A program made the translations under genes and the position numbers. 64,000 nucleotides of DNA from the NCBI RefSeq assembly GCF_000152965.1, contig NZ_CH902583.1, positions 741,343-805,342 of the forward strand, given 5' to 3'. This stretch comes from Roseobacter sp. MED193. GTDB taxonomy: Bacteria; Pseudomonadota; Alphaproteobacteria; Rhodobacterales; Rhodobacteraceae. Numbering within the stretch: position 1 is the stretch's first letter; each line of letters starts with the position of its first letter. Below, piece by piece: positions 56,284-64,000 of the stretch. The notes below the pieces were generated by a model. The model ran no database searches. It had not been told where the DNA came from and saw only the letters and a list, made by a program, of their open reading frames with translations.

Positions 56284-56333
56284 CCCAAATATTCCGGGGG
56301 AGCGCCCTTTGGGCGCGGGGGCAGAGCCCCCTC
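56284..56333. repeat. Short GC-rich palindromic intergenic repeat
   Basis: CCCCAAATATTCCGGGGG is followed by GCGCCC-TTT-GGGCGC and GGGGGC-AGA-GCCCCC. Such compound palindromes look like dispersed intergenic elements. Only one copy is evident in this window, so repetition elsewhere in the genome is a prediction. Confidence 0.45.
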
Positions 56334-56347
56334 CTCGCCGCCAGAAA

Positions 56348-56380
56348 AAACGCCCCGGATCTCTCCGGGGCGTTTTTCTT
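56348..56380. terminator. Bidirectional terminator between tpiA and dctM
   Basis: AAACGCCCCGGA and TCCGGGGCGTTT form a 12-bp stem with a short TCTC loop. T-runs lie on the plus strand and A-runs at the other end, so it serves both convergent genes. Confidence 0.88.
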
Positions 56381-56408
56381 GGTCTCCTACTCAGGCCTCA
56401 GAAACCCG

Positions 56409-57827
56409 CTAATTGGTAATGATCTCAGGCCCCATCAGGGCGTTGGGGATCAGGGTGCTCAGCCAGGGGATATAGGTGACCATGATCAAGAAAACAAAAA
56501 GCACCGCAAGGAAGGGCAAGGCCGCCCGCACCACCGACATCATCGGCATGCCCGCCACCCCAGAGGTGACAAAGAGATTGAGCCCCACTGGCGGTGTAAT
56601 CATGCCGATCTCCATGTTGACCACCATGATGATGCCCAGATGGATCGGATCAATCCCCAATTCGATGGCGATGGGGAAAACCAGCGGCGCCACGATCACC
56701 AACAGTCCCGATGGCTCCATGAACTGGCCACCAATCAACAGGATTACATTGACCACAATCAGGAACATGACAGGGCCGAACCCTGCAGATAGCATCGCAT
56801 TGGCGATATGCTGCGGCACCTGTTCATCGGTCAGCACATGTTTCAGGATCAGCGCATTGGCGATCACAAACATCAGTGTCACCGTCAGCTTACCGGCATC
56901 AAACAGCGCCTTCTTGGTGTCCTTATGCGCCCAAACCGTCAACAAGGCCTGCGGCGCCTGAAACACCGAGCGACGCGGTCTCTCGGAAGTTTCAGCCAAC
57001 GGCCCCATATCACGGTAGACAAAGGTAGCGACAAAGAAGGCATAGACAGAGGCCACAGCCGCCGCTTCTGTTGGGGTAAAGATGGCGTCTTCTTTGTAGA
57101 GCCCCAGTTCAGCGGAGTACCACGGGTAACCATAGATGCCGACCATGATGATCACGATCAGGAACAGCCCCCAAAAGGCCTCACGGAAGGAGGCGCCAAC
57201 CTCGCCCCAACCGGCCCAATTGCCTTTGGGCATATTCTTGATGCGGGCAATCACATAGATCGTCACCATCAGCATAATACCAGCCAACAGGCCTGGAATA
57301 ATGCCAGCCAGGAACATCCGCCCAACAGAGACATCGACTGAGGCCGCATAGACCACCATGACGATGGAGGGCGGGATCAAAATACCAAGCGTCCCGGCGT
57401 TACAGATCACCCCGGCAGCGAATTCCTTGGTGTAGCCCGCCTGGCGCATCGCGGCGATGACGATCGAGCCGATTGCCACAACCGTGGCCGGCGAGGAACC
57501 CGACAGGGCGGCAAACATCATACAGGCAAAGACACCGGCAATGGCCAAGCCGCCCTGGAAGTGGCCGACACAGGCGATGGAAAACCGGATGATCCGCTGC
57601 GCCACGCCGCCCGTTGACATGAAGGTGGAAGCCAAAATGAAAAATGGGATGGCCAACAGGGTGAAATGCCCTTCAAAAGCCTCAAACAGAGTACCGGCAA
57701 CGGAAGCCAGCGAGCTATCCGAGTAGACAAGCAAAAACAAAACCGAACTGAGGCCAAGCGAAATGGCAATCGGCACCCCGATCAGCATCAGGCCAATCAC
57801 CATGGCAAAAAGGATTACGACGTCCAT
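56409..57827 (-). CDS. dctM: TRAP transporter large membrane subunit DctM (C4-dicarboxylate type)
   Basis: A 472-residue sodium-coupled permease with about twelve helices. Typical parts are LIGVPIAISLGLSSVLF, AIPFFILASTFMSTGGVAQR, FAALSGSSPATVVAIGSI and NMEIGMITPPVGLNLFV. It has a long hydrophilic loop around residues 220-310. It overlaps dctQ by one base. It is the last gene of the operon. Confidence 0.95.
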   Translation of the reverse strand: MDVVILFAMVIGLMLIGVPIAISLGLSSVLFLLVYSDSSLASVAGTLFEAFEGHFTLLAIPFFILASTFMSTGGVAQRIIRFSIACVGHFQGGLAIAGVFACMMFAALSGSSPATVVAIGSIVIAAMRQAGYTKEFAAGVICNAGTLGILIPPSIVMVVYAASVDVSVGRMFLAGIIPGLLAGIMLMVTIYVIARIKNMPKGNWAGWGEVGASFREAFWGLFLIVIIMVGIYGYPWYSAELGLYKEDAIFTPTEAAAVASVYAFFVATFVYRDMGPLAETSERPRRSVFQAPQALLTVWAHKDTKKALFDAGKLTVTLMFVIANALILKHVLTDEQVPQHIANAMLSAGFGPVMFLIVVNVILLIGGQFMEPSGLLVIVAPLVFPIAIELGIDPIHLGIIMVVNMEIGMITPPVGLNLFVTSGVAGMPMMSVVRAALPFLAVLFVFLIMVTYIPWLSTLIPNALMGPEIITN

Positions 57828-58516
57828 TATTTTTCTCCCTCGGTGGCACGGGCCCGGGCCTCGTCCAGCTCGTCTTCGACTTCATGGCTGGCAACCAGCC
57901 GGTCCGCATCGCCGCGCAGCACCTGCAGGGCCGCCTGAGCAAAGCGGATCACCAACAACAGCATCGACAGCGGCAACACGACGTAGGGCACCACCTTCGG
58001 CAGTTTTTCATAAGAATCGCCGTAGTTGATCAAATCTTCCAGAAACCGAAACATGCCCACCATTGGCACATCCTGCACCTCATAGAAGCTCTGACTGCGG
58101 GCTTTCATGTCAAACCCGGTAGGAAACCAACGCCCGGAGGTGGGCGGCAGGTCCGCAAAAACCGCCCAGTAGTCATAGGCGCCTTTCAGCAGCAACAATG
58201 AAAACAGAAGGCAGGCCGCCGCCGCGATCAGCGCAACCACTCGGCGCGCGCCCGGAGACAGGATATTGACGATGGCATCCACGCCCAGGTGGGTATGGGT
58301 CTTTACCGCATAGGCCGCGCCCAAAAGCACCAGCCAGGCAAAAAGGAAAACGGTCAGCTCCAGCGCCCATAGGATGTTGGAGTTAAAGGCAAAACGCGCG
58401 ATTACATTGGCAAATGTAATCAGCGTCATCAGCCCCAGAAGCAACGCAATCAGCGTTTCTTCCAATGTGTTGATAAACCCGGACAGGCCGGTTTTTGCCC
58501 CCGACATAGTTATCAC
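57827..58516 (-). CDS. dctQ: TRAP transporter small membrane subunit DctQ
   Basis: A 229-residue subunit with four helices (about 16-36, 50-70, 90-110 and 172-192). The family motif is NVIARFAFNSNILWALELTVFLFAW, in part, with TLGVDAI-like HTHLGVDAIVN. An extra roughly 50-residue loop lies before the last helix, as in many C4-dicarboxylate DctQ proteins. Two hairpins separate it from dctP. Confidence 0.92.
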   Translation of the reverse strand: MITMSGAKTGLSGFINTLEETLIALLLGLMTLITFANVIARFAFNSNILWALELTVFLFAWLVLLGAAYAVKTHTHLGVDAIVNILSPGARRVVALIAAAACLLFSLLLLKGAYDYWAVFADLPPTSGRWFPTGFDMKARSQSFYEVQDVPMVGMFRFLEDLINYGDSYEKLPKVVPYVVLPLSMLLLVIRFAQAALQVLRGDADRLVASHEVEDELDEARARATEGEK

Positions 58517-58543
58517 CCCGATAATGTTGAGAATAAGTAAGGT

Positions 58544-58569
58544 CAGGCGGCGGATCCCCGCGCCGCCTG
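58544..58569 (-). repeat. Stem-loop in the dctP-dctQ spacer
   Basis: CAGGCGGCG and CGCCGCCTG form a perfect 9-bp stem around an 8-base loop. No T-run follows. In transporter operons such hairpins often protect the 3' end of the binding-protein message so that it outnumbers the membrane subunits. That role is inferred. Confidence 0.65.
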
Positions 58570-58612
58570 AAGGTCCGTGGAGGCCCGATCACACAGGATC
58601 GCCGCCGCGGAT

Positions 58613-58638
58613 GCGGCCCGCCAGTCGGGCGGGTCCGC
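58613..58638 (-). repeat. Second stem-loop directly after dctP
   Basis: GCGGCCCGCC and GGCGGGTCCGC pair with one bulge around an AGTCG loop, 17 bp after the dctP stop. It is probably part of the same differential-expression structure. Confidence 0.55.
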
Positions 58639-58655
58639 TTGTCAGAACCAATCAA

Positions 58656-59657
58656 TCAGTGATTGGCGTTGATCGCCTGCGCTGCGTCGATCTTGTCCTG
58701 ACCTACGTCACCAGCGAACTGCTCCCAAACCGGCATCATGGTTTCAACCCAGGCCTGACGCTGAGCGGCATCAAGGCTGCGCACTTCGCCGCCAGCTGCG
58801 ATGATTGCGGCCTTGGCTTCGTTGTTCACCTGTGTGGACTCCGCGTTGCGGGTTTCGGTCACTTCACCAAGGATCTGCAAGAACTGTTCACGTACGGGCG
58901 CATCCAGGCTTTCCAGCCAATCCACATTGGTCACGACCAGATAGTCGATGATGCCGTGGTTGGTCTCGGTGACTCCGTCCTGCACTTCGAAGAACTTTTT
59001 GCCGTAGATGTTGGACCAGGTGTTTTCCTGCCCGTCAACAACGCCCTGCTGCAGCGCACCGTAGACTTCCGAGAAGGCCATCTTTTGGGGCGAACCACCA
59101 ATGGCTTCCATCTGGGCTACCAGCACGTCAGAGGATTGAACGCGGAACTTAAGGCCATTGGCATCCGTTGGCGCAACCAGTGGCTTGTTTGCCGACATCT
59201 GCTTCATGCCGTTGTGCCAATAGGCCAGCCCTTGCAGACCACGGCGCTGCATGCTGTCCAGCAGGGCTTGCCCATCGGGCGAGGCCTGGAAGGCATCAAC
59301 CGCATCAATATTTTTGAACATGAAGGGCAGATCAAACAGACGGAACTCTTTGGTGAACTTCTCGAACTTTGACAGAGAGGGCGCAGCCAGCTGCACATCG
59401 CCCTGCAACATGGCTTCCAGAACCTTGTTGTCGTTATAGAGCGTCGAGTTCGGGTAGACTTCCAGGCACATGGTGCCGTTCATCTCATCGTTGATGCGCT
59501 GTTCCAGCAAGGAGGCCGCAATCCCCTTAGGGTGCTTATCCGTGTTGGTAACATGGCTGAATTTAACAACGATTTCGCCGTCGTCACAGGCGGCAGATGC
59601 AGCGCCTGCGGTGACTGTCAGGGCCATTGCAGTGGCAGCAGCGGTTACAAATTTCAT
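58656..59657 (-). CDS. dctP: TRAP transporter solute-binding protein DctP (C4-dicarboxylate type)
   Basis: A 333-residue periplasmic receptor. It has a signal peptide MKFVTAAATAMALTVTAGAA (cut after ASA). The DctP fold shows KFSHVTNTDKHPKG, GDVQLAAPSLSKF, LKFRVQSSDVLV (Arg that binds carboxylate) and FSEVYGALQQGVVDGQENT. GGGAGGATT precedes ATG 59657; an upstream in-frame ATG has no ribosome site and a non-signal leader. The DctB/DctD pair next door suggests succinate, fumarate or malate. Confidence 0.94.
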   Translation of the reverse strand: MKFVTAAATAMALTVTAGAASAACDDGEIVVKFSHVTNTDKHPKGIAASLLEQRINDEMNGTMCLEVYPNSTLYNDNKVLEAMLQGDVQLAAPSLSKFEKFTKEFRLFDLPFMFKNIDAVDAFQASPDGQALLDSMQRRGLQGLAYWHNGMKQMSANKPLVAPTDANGLKFRVQSSDVLVAQMEAIGGSPQKMAFSEVYGALQQGVVDGQENTWSNIYGKKFFEVQDGVTETNHGIIDYLVVTNVDWLESLDAPVREQFLQILGEVTETRNAESTQVNNEAKAAIIAAGGEVRSLDAAQRQAWVETMMPVWEQFAGDVGQDKIDAAQAINANH

Positions 59658-59782
59658 ATCAATCCTCCCAGAGATATCCAGAACTCCTACCCTCGATAGG
59701 AGCTTCTTCATCAGGATTGCCCGTTGCGTGGCTTTGCTCAACAATTGATTAAAATTTGTAGTGTCTTCAGGTGGTTTGCATA

Positions 59783-59806
59783 TTTTTCAAACAGTTGCTT
59801 GAAAAA
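59783..59806 (-). repeat. Inverted repeat in the dctP promoter region
   Basis: TTTTTCAA and TTGAAAAA are 8-bp arms separated by 8 bp. The repeat lies between the two upstream sites and the dctP start, and may overlap the promoter (a TTGAAA -35-like box). It is too AT-rich in its arms to be a strong terminator. Confidence 0.45.
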
Positions 59807-59839
59807 GGTAGCCGTGGCACCCACATCCCATCAGGCAGT

Positions 59840-59857
59840 TGTGCGAAATTTCGCACA
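59840..59857 (-). promoter_or_regulatory. Upstream activator site 1 for the DctD-like regulator
   Basis: TGTGCGAAATTTCGCACA is a perfect 18-bp palindrome about 185 bp before dctP, just downstream of dctD. It has the TGTGCG-N6-CGCACA form expected of DctD upstream sites. Confidence 0.7.
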
Positions 59858-59870
59858 GTGATTAGCGCGG

Positions 59871-59890
59871 TTGTGCGGATTTTCGCACAA
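59871..59890 (-). promoter_or_regulatory. Upstream activator site 2 for the DctD-like regulator
   Basis: TTGTGCGGATTTTCGCACAA has 7-bp perfect arms (TTGTGCG, CGCACAA). It lies 32 bp centre to centre from site 1, about three helical turns, so two dimers would sit on the same face of the DNA. Confidence 0.7.
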
Positions 59891-59953
59891 CTCAGCTCTG
59901 TGATGGCTCGGCAAAGATTCGCCAACACGCGCCCTCAACCCGACAGGGCCCAA

Positions 59954-61186
59954 TCAAGCACGGCGGTAGTCTTCAGGGCGGATGCCATATCGGGCCAATT
60001 TATCATAGAAGGTCTTGCGCGGGAGTTTCAGCGCCTCAGCCGCAGCCGCAGCCCGACCATTTTGTCGGCCCAGCGCCGCGATCAGGAGCGAGCGTTCCAC
60101 CTGGGCCATTTGCTCTGCCAACCCGAGTTCAGTGGCGCCGCTGATCTCATCCGGCATGCCCAGCACAAACCGCATTGCCGCTGACATCAATGATCGTGCA
60201 TTACCTGGCCAATCCTGCGCCATGAGGGCCGCCAAATGTTCCTGGCTAATCTGCGGTGCCTCAATCCCGGCCTGTTCCGCGGCCTGGGCCACATAAAGTC
60301 GGAACAACACAGGGATATCGCCCGGGCGCTCTGCCAGCGACGGGATACGCACCCGCATCCCTTCGAGCCGGTAATAGAGATCCGCACCAAAGCTGCCTGC
60401 CTCCACCAGCGCCGAAAGATCGGCGGTACTACCAGCAATAAGCCGCGCCTCGCCGCCCTGTTCAAGCCACTCCAGCACCGCATATTGCAAGGCCTCTGAC
60501 AGGGCTGAAATCTCATCCAGAAACAGCGACCCCCCCGCCGCCTGCTGGCAAAGATCCTGAAGACCTGCCACGCTAAGCCCCGCTGACGGCGATTTGACAA
60601 AGGGCCCCTGTGCCCGCGGCGACATCAGATGAATGACCTCTGCCACCTTGGAAATGCCGCTGCCTGCAGGCCCCGCAACCAGCACCTCAGCTGTTGTCGC
60701 AGAAACCGCCCGTACCCGCGCCCGCAATTCGTCAGACTGAGGCGAGGTCCCGAACAGCATACGGGCCGCAGGATCGCCCTCCTCCAATTGCTGTTTGAAG
60801 TCGCGGTTTTCTAGCACCAAATCCCGCGTCTTGAGCGCCCGTTGCAATGCCGTCAGAAGATCCGCTGTGACACAGGGTTTCTCAAGAAAGCCAAAGGCAC
60901 CGCGGGTCATCGCCTTGACTGCCATCGGGATATCCCCTTCCCCGGTCAACAGGATCACCGGCAGGTCATCATCGATACCCTGCACATAATCGAGCAGATG
61001 AAAGCCATCTCGCCCAGGCATGCGGATATCCGACAGGATCACCCCGCCAAAATCAGCGGTGATCAGATCTTTTGCAGCCACAAAGGACCCCGCCGTGATT
61101 GGCTCAAGATCATTCAGCTCCAGTGTCTGCGCCAAAGCCTCTCGCAGGGCGGCATCGTCATCGACAACCAAGACTTTTGACGTCAT
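59954..61186 (-). CDS. dctD: DctD-like NtrC-family response regulator lacking the GAFTGA loop
   Basis: 410 residues. Receiver at about 1-120, with phospho-acceptor Asp in ILSDIRMPG and Lys in FLEKPC. The AAA+ domain (about 145-340) keeps Walker B GGSLFLDEI and DLYYRLEGMRVRIPSLAERP. A Fis-type helix-turn-helix lies at about 375-405 (NGRAAAAAEALKLPRKTFYD). Two odd points: Walker A reads GPAGSGIS, with Ile where the Lys should be, and roughly 19 residues are missing where the sigma-54-contacting GAFTGA belongs. It therefore may not open sigma-54 promoters; precedents are NtrC and HupR of Rhodobacter capsulatus. It overlaps dctB by ATGA. Confidence 0.9.
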   Translation of the reverse strand: MTSKVLVVDDDAALREALAQTLELNDLEPITAGSFVAAKDLITADFGGVILSDIRMPGRDGFHLLDYVQGIDDDLPVILLTGEGDIPMAVKAMTRGAFGFLEKPCVTADLLTALQRALKTRDLVLENRDFKQQLEEGDPAARMLFGTSPQSDELRARVRAVSATTAEVLVAGPAGSGISKVAEVIHLMSPRAQGPFVKSPSAGLSVAGLQDLCQQAAGGSLFLDEISALSEALQYAVLEWLEQGGEARLIAGSTADLSALVEAGSFGADLYYRLEGMRVRIPSLAERPGDIPVLFRLYVAQAAEQAGIEAPQISQEHLAALMAQDWPGNARSLMSAAMRFVLGMPDEISGATELGLAEQMAQVERSLLIAALGRQNGRAAAAAEALKLPRKTFYDKLARYGIRPEDYRRA

Positions 61187-62925
61187 GTCGCAGCACTCTC
61201 ATTCCAATGGTCCAGCTCTACGGTAAACACTGCGCCGCGCCTGCCGTTCCTGCCGTGGATATTGCCCCCAAAGCTCTGCAACAGCCCATAAGAGATCGAA
61301 AGCCCCAGCCCCATCCCCTCTGAACTGCTCACCACTTTGGTGGAGTAGAACGGATCAAACATTTTCTCTGGTTCCTTGATGCCCGGGCCAATGTCAGAGA
61401 CCACGACGGCTAGCCGCGTTCCAGCCTCCAGCGTTATGCTTATCGCGCGCTTATCCTGCCCCAGCATCGCATCCGCAGCATTGTTGATAAGATTGACGAA
61501 GACCTGTGTCAGTCGCACCTCGCCGCCCCATGCATAGATCGGATCATCCCCTTCGGGCGGTGTCCAGCTGAGCATCACCGCATCCGTTTCAAGACGCGAG
61601 GCTGTGAGCTCCACTGCGGTATTGATCACCTGCACCAAATCCACCCGCGCCATCGGTTCGTTCTCATTGCGCGAAAAGGCCCGCAGATTCTTGATAATCC
61701 GCGCCATGCGGGCCGACATGCCAGCAATGCGAGACAGATTCTCGCCCACCCGGTCAATCTGGCCGCGCTGCAAAAAGGCATCTCCGTTTTCTGCAAATTG
61801 CTGGATCGCCATCAGCGGTTGGTTCAGCTCGTGGCTGATCCCCGCCGACATCTGTCCCAGGGCCGATAGTTTTCCTGCCTGCACCAGTTCTTCCTGAGCC
61901 TTTTTTAACGCTGCCTCTGCATCCTGGCGCTCGCTCACTTCGCGGCGAAGCTGGCTGTTGGTAGATTGAAGCGCCCGTGTGCGTGTTTCAACCCGGCTTT
62001 CCAATACCGCATTTGCCTCAGCCAGGGTGCGACGACGCTCCATGGTCAGGAAAAGAAAGGCCCCAAAGGCCAAACAAAGCGCCCCTAGCGCCGCCGCCTG
62101 AAGCAGCGCAAGCCTGCGGGCCGGTGCCACATCCACCAAAATCTGCCCATTCAATCCGATCACAGGCAACCCCACCGACAAATGCAAGGCGCGATCGGGC
62201 AAATAGGCGCTTCCGGACAGCGCCCAAATCTCATAGCCGCCTATGGTTGAAACCTCATAATTCAACTCTTTCCGGCGCAAGGTCCCATTGGCGGTCTCCT
62301 CCTGCCCTTGGTGCCAGAACAGCAGCTCAGGCCGGTTGGAGATAAAGACTTCGCCGCGATCATTGGTAAAAAAGACCGCAGGCAATGAGCCGCGCCAGGT
62401 CTGTTCCACGTCTTCGACATCGGCAACCACGACAAGCGCCCCAGCCACTTCCCCCTGTGGCGAAAAGCTGGGCGCGGCGTAAAAATATGCGCGTCGCCCG
62501 GTGCCGGTCAGCACATCCGCACCAATGCCCAATGCCCCCTGCATGGCACGGCGAAAGTACCCAGCCTCAGAGATGTTGGTTCCTGTAACCCCTTCAGCGG
62601 CGGCCAGCACCTCGCCTGAGGCCTGTGCATAAAACACATCCAGTGCCGATGTTTTATCCGCAACCCCGCGCAAGACCTGATGCGCAGCCGTACGCCCAGC
62701 CGCAGTGTCGAGCTGCTCCAGAACCGGATGATCCGCCATAATCACCGCAAGTTCTTGATAGATCTGCAACTGGGTACTGACCCGATCCGAGGCCAGAGCG
62801 AGATCCGCCGCACTACGCTTTGCCAGGGAATCAAGCGCCTGACGGTAGCCGTACATCCAAGTCGCTCCGACTATACAAGACACTGCAAGCGCAAACCCCA
62901 GTAACAACGGCCATCTCTGCATCAA
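61183..62925 (-). CDS. dctB: C4-dicarboxylate sensor histidine kinase DctB
   Basis: A 580-residue membrane kinase. The first helix is at about 8-26, a periplasmic dCache-type sensor at about 35-270, the second helix at about 275-295 and a coiled coil at about 300-345. HisKA has the phospho-His in GISHELNQPLMAIQQFAENG, and the ATPase domain has VVSDIGPGI and GMGLGLSIS. The text around the His is typical of DctB. It senses external dicarboxylates and should phosphorylate the adjacent DctD-like regulator. It is divergent from the P450 gene. Confidence 0.93.
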   Translation of the reverse strand: MMQRWPLLLGFALAVSCIVGATWMYGYRQALDSLAKRSAADLALASDRVSTQLQIYQELAVIMADHPVLEQLDTAAGRTAAHQVLRGVADKTSALDVFYAQASGEVLAAAEGVTGTNISEAGYFRRAMQGALGIGADVLTGTGRRAYFYAAPSFSPQGEVAGALVVVADVEDVEQTWRGSLPAVFFTNDRGEVFISNRPELLFWHQGQEETANGTLRRKELNYEVSTIGGYEIWALSGSAYLPDRALHLSVGLPVIGLNGQILVDVAPARRLALLQAAALGALCLAFGAFLFLTMERRRTLAEANAVLESRVETRTRALQSTNSQLRREVSERQDAEAALKKAQEELVQAGKLSALGQMSAGISHELNQPLMAIQQFAENGDAFLQRGQIDRVGENLSRIAGMSARMARIIKNLRAFSRNENEPMARVDLVQVINTAVELTASRLETDAVMLSWTPPEGDDPIYAWGGEVRLTQVFVNLINNAADAMLGQDKRAISITLEAGTRLAVVVSDIGPGIKEPEKMFDPFYSTKVVSSSEGMGLGLSISYGLLQSFGGNIHGRNGRRGAVFTVELDHWNESAAT

Positions 62926-63010
62926 TCAAGGCTTTCTTTTGACCTTTGGTTTTTGAACACTCTAGCAAGACTGCTCTTGCAAACACCAGCCATGACGGCA
63001 AAATCCCTCC

Positions 63011-64000
63011 ATGAAAACAGTCACTCAATCCCCGACAGATCCCGCCTTTGTGCAAGACCCCTACCCGTTTTATGAAAAGGCCCGCGCGCAGGGCGGGCTG
63101 AACTTTTGGCAAGACTACGGTATGCCTGCAGCCTTTCGCCGTGCCGCCGTACATGCGATCCTGCGTGATCGCCGTTTTGGCCGCGAGATTCCACCCGAAG
63201 CCGCCAGGCCCGCGCCCGAACACCTGGCGCCCTTTATGGCCATCGAAGCCCATTCCATGCTTGAGGCAGAGCCCCCTCGCCATACCAGACTGCGCAAACT
63301 GGTGATGCGCGCCTTCACCTCGCGTGAAATTAAGGCACAGGAGGCAGGCCTTGCGAGGCTGTGCCATCAGTTGATTGATACCTTTCCCGATCAGCCTTTT
63401 GACCTGCTGTCAGCCTATTGCACTCAGGTGCCGGTGATCACCATTTGCCGCCTGCTCGGGGTGCCAAGCGACATGGCTCCACAGCTGCTGAGCTGGTCAC
63501 ACGACATGGTCGCAATGTATCAAGCCGCAAAAACTGTTGAGACCGAACACGCAGCGGCCAATGCGGCACAGGCCTTTAGCGATTTCCTAGCCAGCTATAT
63601 AGAGCAGCGCCGCAGCACGCCTGCGGATGACCTCATCACACGCCTGATTGCCGCAGAAGAAGAGGGCGACAAGCTTAGCACTCAAGAGCTGATCGGTACC
63701 TGCATCTTACTGCTGAACGCAGGCCATGAGGCGACCGTGCACGCCCTTGGCAACGGCATCAAAACCATGCTGCAGCAGGGCTGGGACTCCGCGTGGTTGG
63801 CGCCAGATGGCATCGAAAATCTGGTGGAAGAAATCCTGCGGTTTGATCCACCGCTGCATATGTTCACCCGCTACGCCTATGAAGAGATAGAGGTCATGGG
63901 CCACACCTTTAAACGTGGCGACCAGGTCGCGCTATTGCTGGCCTCTGCCAACAGGGACCCTGCCGCCGAAGACAAGGCAGAAATTTTTGATCCCACCCGG
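63011..64000 (+). CDS. Cytochrome P450 (3' end beyond the window)
   Basis: The first 330 codons of a bacterial P450, cut by the window end. The N-terminus MKTVTQSPTDPAFVQDPYPF has no membrane anchor, so it is a soluble bacterial type. The C-helix region is EPPRHTRLRKLVMRAFTSRE, the I-helix oxygen-binding motif is LLLNAGHEATV, and the K-helix E-x-x-R is VEEILRFDPP. The heme-binding Cys lies beyond base 64000. Substrate and redox partner are unknown. It is divergent from dctB with an 85-bp gap. Confidence 0.93.
   Translation, partial: MKTVTQSPTDPAFVQDPYPFYEKARAQGGLNFWQDYGMPAAFRRAAVHAILRDRRFGREIPPEAARPAPEHLAPFMAIEAHSMLEAEPPRHTRLRKLVMRAFTSREIKAQEAGLARLCHQLIDTFPDQPFDLLSAYCTQVPVITICRLLGVPSDMAPQLLSWSHDMVAMYQAAKTVETEHAAANAAQAFSDFLASYIEQRRSTPADDLITRLIAAEEEGDKLSTQELIGTCILLLNAGHEATVHALGNGIKTMLQQGWDSAWLAPDGIENLVEEILRFDPPLHMFTRYAYEEIEVMGHTFKRGDQVALLLASANRDPAAEDKAEIFDPTR

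Noticed and set aside
59690-59830. Sigma-54 (-24/-12) promoter for dctP
   Set aside because: No GG and GC pair with the right 12-bp offset in the TGGC...TGC context was found by eye on the coding strand.
1-64000. CRISPR array or prophage
   Set aside because: No regularly spaced repeats and no phage structural genes were seen in the window.

Overview
The window looks like a chromosomal piece of a marine alphaproteobacterium of the Roseobacter group (Rhodobacteraceae). The evidence is gene content: two DctPQM-type TRAP transporters, a leucine dehydrogenase paired with an Lrp regulator, SufT/SufA-type Fe-S proteins, AcnB, Lon, Tgt, and GC-rich genes with TTG and GTG starts. The genus cannot be fixed from this alone. 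About 50 protein genes, two tRNAs (Cys, Val) and one complete insertion sequence can be supported.

Layout. (1) 1-9122 is a less GC-rich island holding a complete type IC restriction-modification locus, hsdM-hsdS-prrC-hsdR. It abuts the 3' end of tRNA-Cys (9306-9379). The anticodon-nuclease gene prrC is split by a 1257-bp IS3-family element (3802-5058). The element is flanked by a GGA duplication, and removing it with one GGA copy restores an uninterrupted 461-codon frame. (2) 9380-15639 has a LysR gene whose C-terminus looks replaced by the tail of a TRAP small subunit, a GGDEF-EAL protein, a secreted serine hydrolase and an outer-membrane barrel. (3) 16119-19883 is a probable glucosylglycerate unit: a GH13_18 phosphorylase converging on gpgS and its phosphatase. 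(4) 20370-26102 carries acnB and a hybrid histidine kinase. (5) 26475-31270 is a four-gene peptide/nickel-family ABC importer behind a Zur-like palindrome. (6) 31500-43632 is a uronate catabolic operon: GntR regulator, uxaC, TRAP transporter, kdgF, kduI, kduD, uxuB/uxaB-like reductase, uxuA, uxaA and kdgK. All branches converge on 2-keto-3-deoxygluconate and its phosphate.

(7) 43825-56260 is mostly housekeeping: tRNA-Val, an HU-like protein with a basic tail, lrp-ldh, lon, two small membrane proteins, tgt, an SPFH/NfeD pair, sufT, a glycerophosphodiesterase, sufA and tpiA. (8) 56409-62925 is a second TRAP system, dctB-dctD-dctP-dctQ-dctM, with two palindromic upstream sites between dctD and dctP. 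Its DctD-like regulator lacks the GAFTGA loop and the Walker A lysine. (9) The window ends inside a cytochrome P450 gene.

The most interesting points are the precisely disrupted prrC inside an otherwise intact type IC locus, the atypical DctD with its paired operators, the Zur-like box on a peptide/nickel-type importer, the make-and-break glucosylglycerate unit, and the LysR-DctQ chimera. All functional statements are inferred from sequence patterns read by eye; no database search was run.
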